NCBI GenBank assembly: GCA_033060915.1
Contig: CM065382.1
Coordinates: 827,501 to 891,500, forward strand
Source: Euryodendron excelsum
Lineage: Eukaryota > Streptophyta > Magnoliopsida > Ericales > Pentaphylacaceae
Direction: 5' to 3'
Length of the DNA: 64,000 nt
In this document: in pieces, positions 21,511 to 34,105 of the stretch
Numbering within the stretch: the stretch's first letter is position 1
Layout of the letters: the number at the start of each line of letters is the position of its first letter
Translations under genes and position numbers: made by a program
The notes under the pieces: generated by a model
The model's input: the letters and a program-made list of their open reading frames with translations, nothing else
Database searches by the model: none
Told to the model about the DNA's origin: nothing

Positions 21511-24450
21511 ATGGAAGAGTTTGGCAGCCCTTGGTATGAAGGAATTGGGAACACCACAAGAAAGAAGAGGAGCCAAACTTCCCGCCGACCGAGACCTGGG
21601 TCCCTGCCATTTCCAGGAAGTCGTGATCAGTCACCCTTATCATCTACGCCGCCTTTAGATGATGTGGCCAAGGTCTCCAGTGATGAGAATACAGGGGGTG
21701 ACACTAATGTTAGGAGGAAAGAGTTCAATCTTAATCAGTGTGCTTTGAGGGGTTCTGCTAGCAGAGCAGGTGAATTCCATCATAAAAAGATCAAGGAGGA
21801 TGGAGGTTTTGGAGACAGTGCTATTCAGGGAGGAAGTGGGTTGAATCACAGACGGTTTAGTGAAGGCGCCCCTGGCCCTGCTACTTGGAAAAATACAGGC
21901 AAGACAAAGGGAAGCTTGGGTTTGCAGTCAACAACTACAGATATTCAAGGTGGAAGGAATGGTGAAAGTCGGAGTTTTGGTAACCCGAGAATGAGTGGGG
22001 ATGGAGTTGGAAATGACGAAATGGTTAAAAAGGTTAAGCTTAAGGTTGTTGGTGTCACTGGTACAATTCAAACAAAGTCCAATTCATACGGTGCATCAGG
22101 TAGTGGGTCTTCTGCAAAATATGCTCGAACTTCAGATGCTCATCGATCACGGCAGAAGCTGATTCTCCAGGTTTATAGCAAGTGCTTCTTGTCCGAACTT
22201 ACTAGTCAGTAAATTCTGTGCATGAGTTGTATTTTATTACTAATTTAAGCTTGACTTTCCCACACGAGTGATGGTTATTGATGTGTTGGATTCAAATTCG
22301 TGATGAGAAGGATATCCTTGACTTGCATACCTATTGTTATTTTAACATTTTCTCTCTTTTTCTTTTCAAATTTTTTTTAAAGACACTGAGAGAAGGAAAA
22401 ATGAAACTGTTTGATTTCCAATACTGAAAAGTTCACTTCAAGCAAGCTGAAGTTATGTAGTGGCCTCAACATTCTTTTCAGCAACCAAAGATCATGAGGG
22501 TTTATCCTCTGGCCTCAAAAAGTAGAAAAATATAGAATCTGGATATGCAAATCACTTAACAAATTTAATGGCCGGATTCTTAGTTATTTTCTTGATCCTT
22601 GGGATTACACTGTGGCATAGATTCTTTGACCAACCTATGATGGGATTCAATTTGTGACCAGAAAAATTTATACTTTTTGCTATTAGTATGGCAATTAAAT
22701 CTTTTGTATTGATACGTGTTTAATAGTACATTAAATATTTTTTTACATAGTAACATTTTGAATCTATGCAATCTTTCTTTTTTAAATATTTGCTTTAATT
22801 TCAGGACAATTCAGATGATGATCATTCTCCTCCAGATAATAACAGTGGTTTGCGAGGAATTCCCTGGAAGGATTTTTCAAGAGGCAGTTCTGGTCGTGCG
22901 AAGGAGGATTCTTCAATGGGGAAGATGCCTGAAAAGAATGCATCTGGAAACCAAGATGAGAATTCAGGGCCAGTTCGTAAGAGCAAGAGGGTACTGAAGA
23001 GGCACGCACCGGATGGGGCATTTGATGAAGAGGATGAAGATGATGAGATTAGATACCTTGAGAAACTGAAAATTTCTAAGGTTGCTGCAAGAGGTAGAGA
23101 TTTTGAGGAAGAATCAAGTAAGAGACAACAACGAATTTCTAGGGTTTCTAAGAATTCTAATCATGAAGAAATTTTGGAACATTTTGTCTCTTCAACAAGT
23201 AAAGAAGGTAAGAAGAAGTCTAGATCAGAAAGAGGATCTGAGGAGACAGATTATGAGGAGGAGGAGGAGGAACTGGTGTCTGATGGTCAGCGTGAAGGCA
23301 AGAAGAAGAAGAAGCTGAGGATGGACTCTGGTGATACACCAATTGAAAGTAGGAGGGAAGCGGCTCTCACAACTCGCCAGCGGGCCCTTTTGTCCATCAA
23401 AGATGCCTCTTCTGCACCTGGTGCAAGTGTGATTGAGTTTCCCAATGGATTACTGCCCGCCCCTACTCGAAGTTAGTATTTATTGCTGTTTATTATTATT
23501 ATTTTTCCCTGTGTAATTGTTTGTAAGAGTATGTTTGTCTTCACTAAAGCCATTGAATTTGTGCCTGGTTGCTCACCACAGAGCAAAAGGAGAAGCTATC
23601 AGAAGTGGAGCAGCAACTGAAGAAAACCGAGGCTGCTCAAAGACGTAGAGTGCAAGTTGAGAAGGCGGCGCGGGAATCAGAGGTTTGCCTTTTGTTTGTG
23701 CTCTATTTTACTGTTGTCTATCTTTTATACATTTGTTATCTTCTGAAGTGAAAATGAGCATGTTTGATGGATTTCTGTAGGCTGAGGCAATTAGGAAAAT
23801 CCTTGGTCAAGATTCCAGCCGGAAGAAGCGGGAAGACAAAATGAAGCAGCGCCGGGAAGAATTGGAACAGGTATTGTGAATTGCTGATGATTCCTCCTCT
23901 TCTATGCTGTTTTGAAGTAAATATTTTAATTTTGTTATCAATATTGTACCGTGCAGGAGAAGGCTGCCAATGCGCTTATGCATGCATCAACCACGATTAG
24001 ATGGGTCATGGGCCCTTCTGGGACTGTTGTTACATTCCCAAATGAAATGGGTTGGCCTAGTATTTTCAACCCCAAACCTTGCAGGTACGGTTTCTTTTTC
24101 TTTTTTCTTCTATTTGCTTTGTATATTACACTGTTTTTTATGTTTTCTTGAAACCGGTCCACCTCACACTTGATCACCCGCCCGCCGGGGGGGGGGGGGG
24201 GCGGGGGCCCGTGTGGTGAAGTATGGTGATTTATCTTATCTGGAAGTTCAAATTTTCCTGATGTTAGCCGGGCAATGGTTTGAGGTTTTTAATCTGTATT
24301 TTCAGTTATCCTACCCCGCGTGAAAATTGTGCTGGCCCATCTTGCACCAACCCATACAAGTATCGAGATTCTAAGTCAAAGCTTCCTCTTTGCAGTCTTC
24401 AGTGCTACAAGGCAATTCATGAAAAAATGCCAACTGAAACTACTAGCTAA
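21511..24450 (+). CDS. PAPA-1-like / HIT zinc-finger protein (INO80 complex subunit B-like)
   Basis: Six exons (21511-22170, 22805-23471, 23582-23682, 23781-23870, 23957-24084, 24306-24450) give 596 residues with consistent phases. The first two thirds are charged, Lys/Ser/Glu-rich and probably disordered, with basic and acidic runs such as DEEDEDDEIRYLEKLK. The PAPA-1-like region follows (RREAALTTRQRALL through a coiled coil KQKEKLSEVEQQLKK and RKKREDKMKQRREELEQ). The C-terminus has a HIT-type zinc finger, with Cys in KPCSYPTPRENC, GPSC, PLCSLQC and a final His. Family members (yeast Ies2, animal INO80B) belong to the INO80 nucleosome remodeller, so a nuclear role is inferred. An At2g47350-like relationship comes from memory. 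The start is the first ATG of the long frame that opens MEEFGSPWYEG. Confidence 0.85.
24185..24208. repeat. poly-G/C run in the last intron of the HIT gene
   Basis: CCGCC is followed by an uninterrupted run of about 17 G, then CGGGGGCCC. It sits inside intron 5 (24085-24305). Such a run could form a G-quadruplex on the coding strand. It could equally be a length-uncertain sequencing or assembly spot. Confidence 0.85.
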
Positions 24451-25019
24451 TTTACTATTATAGTCTTGCCCATGCCCTGGTGAAGGTAACCTGCAAATTC
24501 ATGTTAATATATCTTGTATTGAGAGATTAGTCAAGGATCACATTTTTATGCATGTCATGATATAGAGAGGCGTATTGGAATTGGATTTTGGTCGTATGCT
24601 GTAATGCACAGCTAGAAAGATCAATTTACGGAATGTCTCTTTCTAACGATGTGGAGTTATCATGGATTCTGCTCCTTGTCTCCTGGTTTTGGGGAGGATA
24701 GGGATGTATCTCACAGACTGTTAAGTTACCTGGTTTATCATATTTTTCTTGAGCCAATGGCAGTTTACAAGCTTTCGGTACGACAAATGCTTTTGGTAGA
24801 GAAGACCTTTAGATGAAGTTGCAAAAATGTTGTTGGATTGATTGTTCATAGAAATCATTTTCTCGTTTGAGTACAGCATTAGAGTTTTGAGTAAAGTGTT
24901 TCTTTTGAGATTCTTCAAACATGCTTGGGTTTTCATGGGTCTGCTCTTCCTTGTTTTTCTGAAGTAAAGAAGTGTTAGTTATTGTGGAATAGCTTCTGCT
25001 AAACTTGCTAGCTTTCGCA

Positions 25020-25125
25020 AGAGCCTGTTTGGAACTTGGGGAAGGGAAATGAAAGAGAAAATGAATCCCTTTTTGCCCTTAGGTAAGAATATCCCTTCCC
25101 CTCCCCCAAGTTCCAAACAGGCTCT
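25020..25125. mobile_element. miniature inverted-repeat element, near-perfect hairpin
   Basis: The left end AGAGCCTGTTTGGAACTTGG is matched exactly by its reverse complement at the right end (25104-25125), making a 22-bp perfect terminal inverted repeat in a 106-bp element. The pairing continues inward with few mismatches (GAAGGGAA / TTCCCTTC). Two larger relatives lie in the SMP-30-like intron and a possible one near 35.98 kb. TAA/CAA flank the ends but no convincing target duplication is seen. Confidence 0.85.
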
Positions 25126-25617
25126 AAAAAACAAGCAGAGACCTAGCTCCACCCTAGCAGGCTGGAGCAAGTTACCGATGGCATGTGTTCCCCCAGCAAT
25201 GACTCTTGCAGTTGCAGCAGTTACCAGAATGGCAAAATAGGGCCATTTTGAACCGTCGAGGTGCCATTAATAAGCCTAATTTCTGGCGAAGTAATGGGAT
25301 TGAATGCGATTTTGAAAATTGACTTCGGGTTTGTGGGTTCATTCGTTTACCTTTGCTCCAAATCAGAACATTCAGGCATGGTAGCACCAATTTGCCTGGG
25401 AAAGTATGAGATGAATCCTCTCTCTCCGCCCACACCATTTATATATAGCAGCTTGATTTTGGAGCAAGTAGAAGTACAAATATTATGGTTTGGTGCGAGT
25501 TATCAAAGTTTTCGTTACAAATCTTGTTTAAATAGTATAAATGAGAAAGCTCTGAAAGATATAACTGTGTAAAGAAATAACCCAAAAAATAATTAAAGAT
25601 GTTGAATTTTAAAGAAC

Positions 25618-25995
25618 ACAATGATGCAAAAGACTGGGAGAAGAATCTACATAAATTCTAAATTGAAGGAGAGAAACAATAAAGAGAATCGTATTAAGTG
25701 TATAAAGAATGAGGAATGCAGGTATTGGTGGGAGAAGAGGACTTCAAAAAGAAGTAACACGTTATTTGAAAAAAATTTGTTCAGTAAATATTATAATTAC
25801 CGAGAAAATTGTAATAATAAGAGATTAGAGTGAGTATAATCCTTTTTTATTTATGGAATTAGAGTGTCCGAAGTGGAGACTGCATTAAGAAAGATGAAAA
25901 CATGAAAAGCTCTAAGCCCAGATGGCATCCTATTTTATAGAAGTATCTTAGCATCCATACAAGGCTTTGGGATACTAAAATTATTTAAGCTATAT
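25618..25995 (+). pseudogene. LINE (non-LTR retrotransposon) reverse transcriptase fragment
   Basis: Plus-strand translation in shifting frames gives IKCIKNEE and, further on, SEVETALRKMKT followed by KALSPDGI, a variant of the NGKA.GPDGIP signature of plant LINE reverse transcriptase. Stops and frameshifts interrupt it, and neither the endonuclease nor the YADD active site is present. It is a short dead relic. Confidence 0.7.
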
Positions 25996-26207
25996 ATAGA
26001 GGATTAATTTGAAATTTTCGTACGTTTGATTAAAAAAAATATCAGAAATATTCGGGGATCTTACAAGGAGCGGACAACTTTCCGATCCGTGGCGACTTGG
26101 AATGGCGGGTCGGGCCAAATCTTGCATCTTGTAGTCTAAACTCTAACGTAGATGGGGAGAGACCTCTCTTGCTCTAACACTTCTCCAAAGGCAGTAGCAG
26201 CAGGAAA

Positions 26208-29200
26208 ATGGCGCATTCGTGCGTCTCCTCATCGGCTTCTTCTTTCAGACTCAACTCTCTGGTCTTCTCTTCCACCAACCATAGCTCGTCGTGTTGGGAA
26301 ACCAAAAGCCTTTCTCTGCCCTTCGAGTCCCTTCGTTCCAGGTACTCTTTCAAACCTCTTCTCTCCTTGTTTCCCTACGATTCGTTCTGTTTGGTTGCAT
26401 AGAATCTGTGGTAGAATCCAAGAAACTAAATCTTGAATCTTAGTTTGTCGTCTCCACTGAATTGATTCTAACGGGACTAATGCACTTCAGTTCCGAAGTT
26501 TTTGTGGTTGCTTCGGGGGAAAAAAAAAGGGGAAACAGACAAAGACTCGGAATGCATGATAGGTTCCTTCGGATTTGTGGTTGTAAGACTTCCAATTTTT
26601 GCTTTTTTTTTGTTTTTCCTTTTCTTTTGAATGGTTTCTCTGCAATCAATGGGGCATAAGGCTTTTTATAGACTACACGACAAGACATATGAGATTCAGA
26701 AGCTTTCTTTTCTTTTCGGCAACTGGTCTGGACAGAGGGTTTTGGCTTTGCGTCTGGATTGAATTTGGGATTGAGCCTCTTTGATTTGCAGGAACTTAAG
26801 AAACCTCGCTGGTAATCAAAGGAATGCTAGGAATTCTTGGGTGAAGGCCATGTACTCGGGCGAGTTTTGGGAGCCGGAGATGAGTTCACAGCCGGGGATT
26901 TGGTCCATGAGGTAGGTTTTATCTGACAATTCATGCCTTTGATTGGTGTTTGTATTCTTTCAATTTGAATACCGTCGAATTTGGTTGTTTAGGAATGATT
27001 TGCAAATCCTGTCTTCACCTTACTTCCCGGCCTATGCGCAAGGAGGACAAGGCCCCCCTGCAATGGTGCAAGAGCTTTTCCAAAGTGTTATCAGTCAGCT
27101 TTTTCAATACGTAAGGAGCTGGGTTCTTTGTTTTTTTAATATGTTTCACCTTTGGTTAGTTTTATTAACGGTTTAATATTATTGTTTAACTGATATCTTA
27201 AGAGGATAATACGTTGTGGTGGAGCTGTTGATGATGATATGGCAAACATTATAGTTGCTCAGCTTCTCTACCTTGATGCTGTTGATCCTAACAAGGTCTG
27301 GTTTATGATTTTCCTTTTTAAGTTTTCCAAATTTGATGTAAACTTTACATTTCTATGGTCTTAAATGCTGCTGTTTTTATTGGGTGACAAATCTTGGTTG
27401 TTTTCTTTTTTTCTATAGGTTTTTTTGGTGATAAATTCTTTTTCGTAGGTTTTTAACAAATCTTTTGACCTTTTGAAAAAGTATTTGAGCTGTTATTTGA
27501 ACCTGTAAAGTAGATGATTCTTTTTTTTTTCTTTTTGTTTTTTTTGGGGACGGGGGGGTGGGGGGGTTTTAAAACATCGGTTTTTGCAGTTCAACTATAA
27601 GTTTGTTGTTGGAATAATGAAAATTTTAGTTCATAGAAGCCACAATCACAGACAGAGACACACATGCACACACACAAATACATAATTATGGTTTCAATTT
27701 TCGAAATACATTGTGGAAGGATATACTCATAACTGATGCCCTGATTTTTTGAACAGGATATTGTCATGTACGTGAACTCTCCAGGAGGATCAGTTACAGC
27801 TGGTAATATCCTTTTTTTTTTCATGATTAATGTGTCATTTTGTTGATGCTTTATCCAATTCCATTGTGCGCTGCCTGTTTATTCTCTTGATTTGATTATT
27901 TTTAATCCCCTTAGGTATGGCCATATTCGACACGATGAGGCATATACGACCTGATGTTTCCACTGTATGTGTTGGACTGGCTGCTAGGTAATTTGTTGAT
28001 GAAGGTTTTGTAATTCCTTCTTCCATTCGCGCCTTTATTGTTCACTAAAATGGTGAATTTGTCTACTCTTTTTTTTTTTTGCACTGATGATAAATTTGTT
28101 TATTTTTACTTACTTTGAAATCTGTACAGTCCTTTCTTTTTATATCAAGAATATCTGATTTGCAAAATGCCCATGTAATTACAGTTAATGCTGTAAATAT
28201 ATTGAGATCATCTACGGAGTTTACCTGTCTACTCATACAAGTTATGCAACTTTATCTTTAAACTTGTTTGCCATCAAGAACTTTATATCATTTTGGTTTT
28301 CATTTTACGTGTTCTTATCTTTCAAGTTGCTCGAAACTTTTGTGATGACAGCTTAATCGGGTTCAATGGGAATTGAAGCCTTTTACTATGGATCTATCTG
28401 GCCTCACTAATGGGTTTACACTTTTCCCTAGTATGGAAGAGGTCTGACATTATTCAAACCTCCTTTTACCTGGAATTTATTAGGTTTGTAGTGGTGAGGA
28501 GTAATTTTTTTTTTGTCAGAAATCTATTTCTTGCTAGGAGATGCGAGTATTGAGTAAGTTCATTATTCATTTATTGTTATGCTCTAGAAGAAGGAAGCCG
28601 TGGTCCCATGTGAGAAAGGTAGTGCTAATTAAAGAAGACAGGTTTAAATTCTTTCAGATTGTTGTCGTATCAAAATTTTGACAATAGGATATGTTTCAGT
28701 CATTCTTTGAACACTCCCTCTGTGGTAAATATTCTAGGGGTAGAGATTGAAACCTAAACATTCATTTCTTCTGCAGATTCATGGGCCATGCTGTAATGAA
28801 AGGCCCTTTTAAGACCCTGCCAATAGCATCTTATGGTTGAATTTGGTTGTGAAATTGCCAATATGTGGGACCTATTTTATATGGAAATGAGGCTAAGTTA
28901 TCAAATGGTACGGTAGCTGTGGGCATCGCTTCCAGCGCTGGAGGCCAAGCATTCTGCTTGCCTGCTGGCACAATAACAGAATGAGGGAGCTAATCTGCTG
29001 GCACATACACAGTGCCCATGCATATTAAAATTTTTGACAGGCTACAAGGTTGAACTCTGAGGGATTTTTTGAGATTATGAGTAGTTATTATGTATTTGAA
29101 TGATTGTAATGTCACATATTGAATTGTCCTAGATAGTGTAAATGGCGGAAGGTTCTTTGTGCTGCTTATTAGAAAGAATTACTTGCATGTATATTTCCAA

Positions 29201-31003
29201 ATTCCTACTTGATAACCTTATGCAGTTTTTCTGCAAAGTGTTTGGCTTGCTTTTGCCGTATGTTTTTATTATTTCCAGTTTGTCCATGGAAGCATGTTTT
29301 TGAATGCGTGATAGGTTTACAGCAATGGTGGAGTTTCTTAACAGCATAGTATTAATTGTTACAGAGAATATTCTCTTTTAGTGATGATGAACATTATTTT
29401 TCTCCCTGGTGAACAGCATGGGGGCTTTCCTACTTAGCTCTGGCACAAAAGGTGAAGGATTTTAGTTTCTATTTTGGTGTTAAATACCATCGTATGGCTT
29501 TTGTTGAATTTACTAAACATGTTTCTTTTGTCACTCTGATAACTGAAGGAAAAAGATACAGCCTGCCAAACTCTAGGATAATGATCCATCAGCCTCTTGG
29601 AGGAGCTCAAGGTGGGCAAACTGATATAGATATTCAGGTATCTCTCTTGTTTGTTGTCATTTTTTCTGCTAGGGCTTTTCTTTTTTGTTAGTTACACTTT
29701 GGCCCTTCTGATTTAATCCTTCAGACATGACTTATTAAGTTGCCTGTGTCCATGGTTAGATTAAGAAATGTAAACCAGTGTAAGATTAGATAGAAATTTT
29801 TTGAGGGCCTTTGGACAACAACTTCTGAAATGAACTATTTCCTTTTAACCTTAGCAATTGAACCGAGTCCGTTTTTTTTCATGTCATATCGTTTATTTTT
29901 TTTGCATTGTTGGACTTCTAAGATTTCATGTAATAGCTTTCTTTTAATATTCTTAGTACTGTTTTTACTTGGTTCCATTTTCTGCTTATGATTTTTTTTT
30001 TTTTGTGACTCCTTTATAAGACTTGCTCTTGTGTCCTCAAATGCTATGGGAAACTGAATGAAACTAACATGAGCTTTTTATTTTTGTGGATGGATCTCTC
30101 ATCCTTTTTCCTATGTAGTGTTCTTGTTTAACTATAATAAGATTCTCGTTTGTCCATTGATAAAAGTTGAGTATAAATTAGGGTTAGATGGAAAGAGAAG
30201 AGAAAAGAGAGAAAGAAATTGAAAGAGAGGGAATAGGTTTAGGGTTTACTTACAGTGATCCATATACCTTAGCGAATATATATAGACGAGTTAAAATAGA
30301 ACAAGATTACAAAACTACCCTTAAATAAGAAATAAACTCTAAAAAAGAAAATAGAAAAACCACCACAAAGAAAGAATGAAAGAAACAATAGAATAGGCAA
30401 ATCCTTTATGATGGGCTCAGTTCCTGATAGAGTGAACCAAACTACCATTTCTTGAAATCTCTCTTGTGATTCAAAATAGTGCTGTACCCTGTTTTGTTCA
30501 TGGAGGTAGACGAAATAAATAAAAAAATGGATTTTTGTTTGAGATCGAGAACTCATTGGAACTATCCCCCTTTAGTTCTAATTAATACTACTTTAGAATA
30601 CCTTGAAATGATCCCTACCTGAAGTTGGAACTATTGATAGAAGTCTAAAGGGAAATGCACACTAGGCAAAATTCAAAAATATCAAAAATCAAAAAGATCC
30701 AGCAGTTATATTATCGGGAAGTAGTACACCATAACTATGATCCTAGGATCTGTTTTGGTATGTTACTCTTGGCGCTGATTGGTAGCAATTATTGTGTAGG
30801 CAAATGAAATGTTACATCACAAGGCAAACCTGAATGGGTATCTGGCCTATCATACTGGTCAGAACCTACAGAAGATCAACGAGGACACTGACCGTGATTT
30901 CTTCATGAGTGCTAAAGAAGCCAAGGAGTACGGGCTTATAGATGGTGTTATCATGAATCCTCTCAAAGCTCTCCAGCCTCTAGCAGCTAGTGCAGATCGG
31001 TAA
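26208..31003 (+). CDS. CLPP5: plastid ATP-dependent Clp protease proteolytic subunit 5
   Basis: Nine exons (26208-26341, 26792-26911, 26993-27110, 27203-27295, 27757-27802, 27915-27987, 29417-29451, 29549-29637, 30800-31003) join in phase to 303 residues. The Ser-rich N-terminus [15 protein letters not shown] is a chloroplast transit peptide. The core is near-identical to what I know of Arabidopsis ClpP5 ([28 protein letters not shown]). The catalytic triad is complete: Ser 195 (GLAASMGAF, codon split by intron 6), His 220 (MIHQPLGG) and Asp 269 (DRDFFMSA), with spacings 25 and 49 as in bacterial ClpP. It forms part of the stromal ClpPR core that degrades proteins delivered by ClpC chaperones. 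Introns 6 and 8 exceed 1.1 kb and may hold repeat DNA (for example about 30.17-30.6 kb). Confidence 0.97.
30160..30620. repeat. possible LTR-like insertion in ClpP5 intron 8
   Basis: A purine-rich segment (GGAAAGAGAAGAG...) is followed by a minus-strand TATATATA-containing stretch and A-rich DNA unlike the T-rich flanking intron. The strand composition switch suggests an insertion in antisense to the gene. No clean ends or duplications were found, so it is a weak call. Confidence 0.25.
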
Positions 31004-32959
31004 TGACAATTCTCGGTGTGTAAACCATCCATTGTTACTTCTGCTTCAAATGACATGCTGGCTATGTTATAGAGTTCAATGGAGTGTATTCAACTTCTCT
31101 TGGTTCTGACTGATGTCGATCTCCATGCACCTAGGTCAGTGAATGAAAACTGAGTTTTGCAGTATTGTCCATCCAAACCGAAGCTTGAGAAATAGTTTGA
31201 ACTTTGACTGGTTGTAAGCTTTTTCGTTCACGCATCTGAAGGCTTACTGCTGCTTCTGCTGCAGCTACTGATTATCGTGCTGAAGACGGTGTTCATTTAT
31301 CATCATCCTATTAATTTGTTCCTTGAACCGTGGTTTTTCTGAGTTATCTGAGTTCCTTCTATCAATAAAAGTACACCAGATCAAGAAAAATAAAAATCCA
31401 CACTTGCTTCCAGCCGGTCATGTGCTTAAAAATGGCCAGTACCCTCTCTCTCTCTCACTCTCTCTCTCTCTCTCTAAGTTTCTACGATCACTTAAAAGTT
31501 CTGTGGTTGAAGGTCTGGTAGGGATTGCGGTAACATCATGATTCACTGTCTTTCTTCCGGGGATTGTTCAAGCAGCTTTATTTTGAATCTACGCCCTTCT
31601 TGTGGGCATTTGGGCGTGATTTGTTGTGGCTCGTGTAAGAATTTATTGCACTTTCACGATTAAATATAGAAGAAACAAACACAAAAAGAATGCTTAGGCT
31701 TCGTGAAATTGTCGTTCCTAGTTAAAATGTGCTTTAGAGTGTGAAAACAAATCAAGTTGATGTGAAACTTTTTCTAACGGGTGAATTACAGTGATAGTAG
31801 CTCCACATTGAGAGCTCTGAGAAATGATCAGAGAAACAGAAATACCCTAATTCTTGTAGTTCAATTGCCAACATTCACCCAAGGCTCTAATATTGCCTCA
31901 CTCTTAACAGGGCCTTTCCTCAGTTTCTTAGCAGTTGCTGGTCTTCAAATCTTTGAAGACATGAATACATATTTTCTCCTCCTTTTTCCCATTTCTACCT
32001 TCTCAGGAGTGAAAGACAAACCCCAAACATTGTCCCACTTTGATAGATGAACCAGAAGAGAGCTGAAACAGTAAAAGGTTGGCTTCATAGGTTGGAAGAT
32101 GGAGAGTTACTCAGGCTCCGATACTCTCCAACAGAGACCCAAAACGCTTAGCTGTTGGGCATCTGCAGGCTTGGAGTAACGTGCATGCCACGTGCGCAGG
32201 AGGCATGAAATAGAAACCTACTCTACAAAGTTGGGGGAGTGTTTGGCATTATATGTAATACCCACATCCCCGCAAAAGGTAATGTAATCTGTAAAGTTTG
32301 GCATTTTGCAGAGGGGAATCTTGAACTGCTGAAACATCGGAAACAAAAGGACCATTGGGCTTTTTAGAAGACAGATTCGGGAACCGAAACCAAACCAGAA
32401 CCGAATCCCTCAATCAAAGCTAAATCAAGCTGCCAAAGAAAAAAACAAAGACACATATAGTTATATGTGTATGCATATCCTCCCACCAAATCAACCACTA
32501 CAAGAAAAAGGAACCCTCACAAACATCTTTTGGGCACTAACCTCCTCGTGACTCTCGTGCCTTTTTTTATTAAATTCTTTTACATGATATGACAAACACA
32601 ACACTCATGAACCTCCACCTTTTACACACACAATCTCTCTCTCTCTCTCAATCTGACACACACACAAGGTCTGTGGGGCTAGGTGGTTCTCTCATTTGTC
32701 TAAGAGCATTTAATCCTAAGCATTGCAACCCAAACCCAACCCCCCCTCCCCCTGAAAAATAAAAAAAAAATAAATGGAGGAAACATTGATATGGATGGAG
32801 AAATCTTTATTGCTACTAGAGATTTTAGAAAGCTGCAAAATAAGCTCTAATAATAACACCAAAAGCAAAAACATAAAAGAGGCCAAAGTGAAGGAACTAC
32901 TGGTAGTGGGTATGTAGTATCTGCACAGATAAGTACATTTTTCTAAGCCTCTGCAAGCA
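31004..32959. other. spacer between convergent ClpP5 and WRKY genes
   Basis: Contains both 3' UTRs and a CT microsatellite at about 31441-31476. The middle (31.6-32.5 kb) is unremarkable. No supported gene. Confidence 0.5.
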
Positions 32960-33554
32960 CTAAATTGTAATTGGATCAAAGAAACTGCTCCTCAGGAAGC
33001 TTGCGAAGGACGAAGATGTGGGTAGTTCTTCAAGCTCATCATAGAAGTCATTTTCTTCTGATTTGAGTGCTGAAAAGGTCATGAGAGGAGGATAAGAGAG
33101 TGGCCCTTCATCAAGGAGGACACTTGGTGAGTCATAGGTACTGTTCTCTAGGTTTTCTGCAAAAGGGTTTTGTCGTTGGTTAAGTATGATATCCTGGGAC
33201 GAGTTGAATGGAGATTGGGAATAGTGGAAATGATCTTCATTTGCATCTTCCTCACTGTTCATGAGGGTTTCTTGCTGTTGCTCTTGTTCTTGTGCTTCTT
33301 GTTGTTCTTCATTTTTGGGGCCTGTGGGTAGGTCTTCAGTGGGCTGGGATTTGGGTTCTTGTGAATGTTCTGTCAGGTTGGTGGTTGGAAGATCAGGTCC
33401 TGGATGATTATGGCTGGAGGTGTAAGTGATGATGAGCATGGAAGCATCTGTTTTGCTTCTTTCTACTTGTTTTTTAGCTGAACAACCCTTTGATGTGCTG
33501 CATCTGTAGTAACCCCTGCAGCAAGTGTCAAGAAAACCAGTGAGATAGCAATAT

Positions 33555-33593
<39 letters not shown>

Positions 33594-34105
33594 AATATTT
33601 GATTTCCATGAGAGCCAAGATCTGGAAAGCTTGTGGTATTATGAGAAGGAAAAGGGGAAGTAGGATGTTTATAGGACCCAATTGGTTGCCGTTAATTTAG
33701 ATGAAGAGAGGACAGAAAGAAAGAGAGAGTAGTGAACCTTGGATAAGGGGACCCTTTGATGGGTTTTTGCCCGTATTTCCTCCATGACCAACAGTCAGAA
33801 GGTGGTCCTTCACTCCTCTGTTTCCTCTCATTTGCTTCCATCTTCACTGTAACCACAGTCTTCTGAATCACCTTCCTATTACAATTACAACATATGGGCA
33901 GAAAAAAGGACTTTTACATATTTCCAGCTATGGCAAACACACACCCTGAAAGGGCTTGTCTCAAAGCCAAACACAAACACAAACAAAATTAATGATTTAG
34001 AGAAAGAGTCTAAAGTACTTGCCTTCTTTTGGATGCCCGAGTTTCTGGTTTAAGTTCTTCTGTAATCTGTGAGTCCAATCCTTCAGAGTGATCAGAGCCA
34101 TCCAT
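32960..34105 (-). CDS. WRKY transcription factor, group IIe (WRKY65/69-like)
   Basis: Three exons on the minus strand (34105-34023, 33875-33738, 33515-32960) give 258 residues. The WRKY domain has WRKYGQK at 59-65, then a C-X5-C...H-X-H zinc ligand set (Cys 79, Cys 85, His 109, His 111) with 23 residues between the second Cys and the first His, as in group II. The sequence [20 protein letters not shown] is typical of group IIe. The second intron falls in the PR|G codon, the conserved WRKY intron site. The first intron must use a GC donor (AAG|GCAAGT) to keep frame. The tail is Gln/Glu-rich and acidic, a plausible activation region. The protein is nuclear and expected to bind W-box DNA; targets cannot be told from sequence. 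Confidence 0.92.
33557..33591. repeat. GA microsatellite in WRKY intron 2
   Basis: An uninterrupted AG dinucleotide run of about 17 units lies in the 222-bp second intron of the WRKY gene. It is likely polymorphic. Confidence 0.9.
34021..34030 (-). other. non-canonical GC donor site of WRKY intron 1
   Basis: Exon 1 ends AAAAGAAG and the intron begins GCAAGT, the consensus for minor GC-AG introns. The only nearby GT (four bases further on) would put exon 2 out of frame with the WRKY domain. The matching acceptor is AATAG|GAAGG at 33875. Confidence 0.8.

Larger units (their letters stand above)
24451..26207. other. spacer between the HIT and ClpP5 genes
   Basis: Holds the 3' UTR of the HIT gene, a 106-bp MITE (25020-25125), a decayed LINE fragment (about 25618-25995) and the ClpP5 promoter and leader. 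No intact gene is visible. Confidence 0.6.

Noticed and set aside
27200..27204. Alternative acceptor for ClpP5 exon 4 giving an extra residue before RIIRCGG
   Set aside because: TTAAG|AGG keeps phase and matches the known QYRIIRCGG junction.
31781..32050. 89-codon plus-strand frame after ClpP5
   Set aside because: No recognisable motif, no promoter or splice context, in the spacer between two 3' ends.
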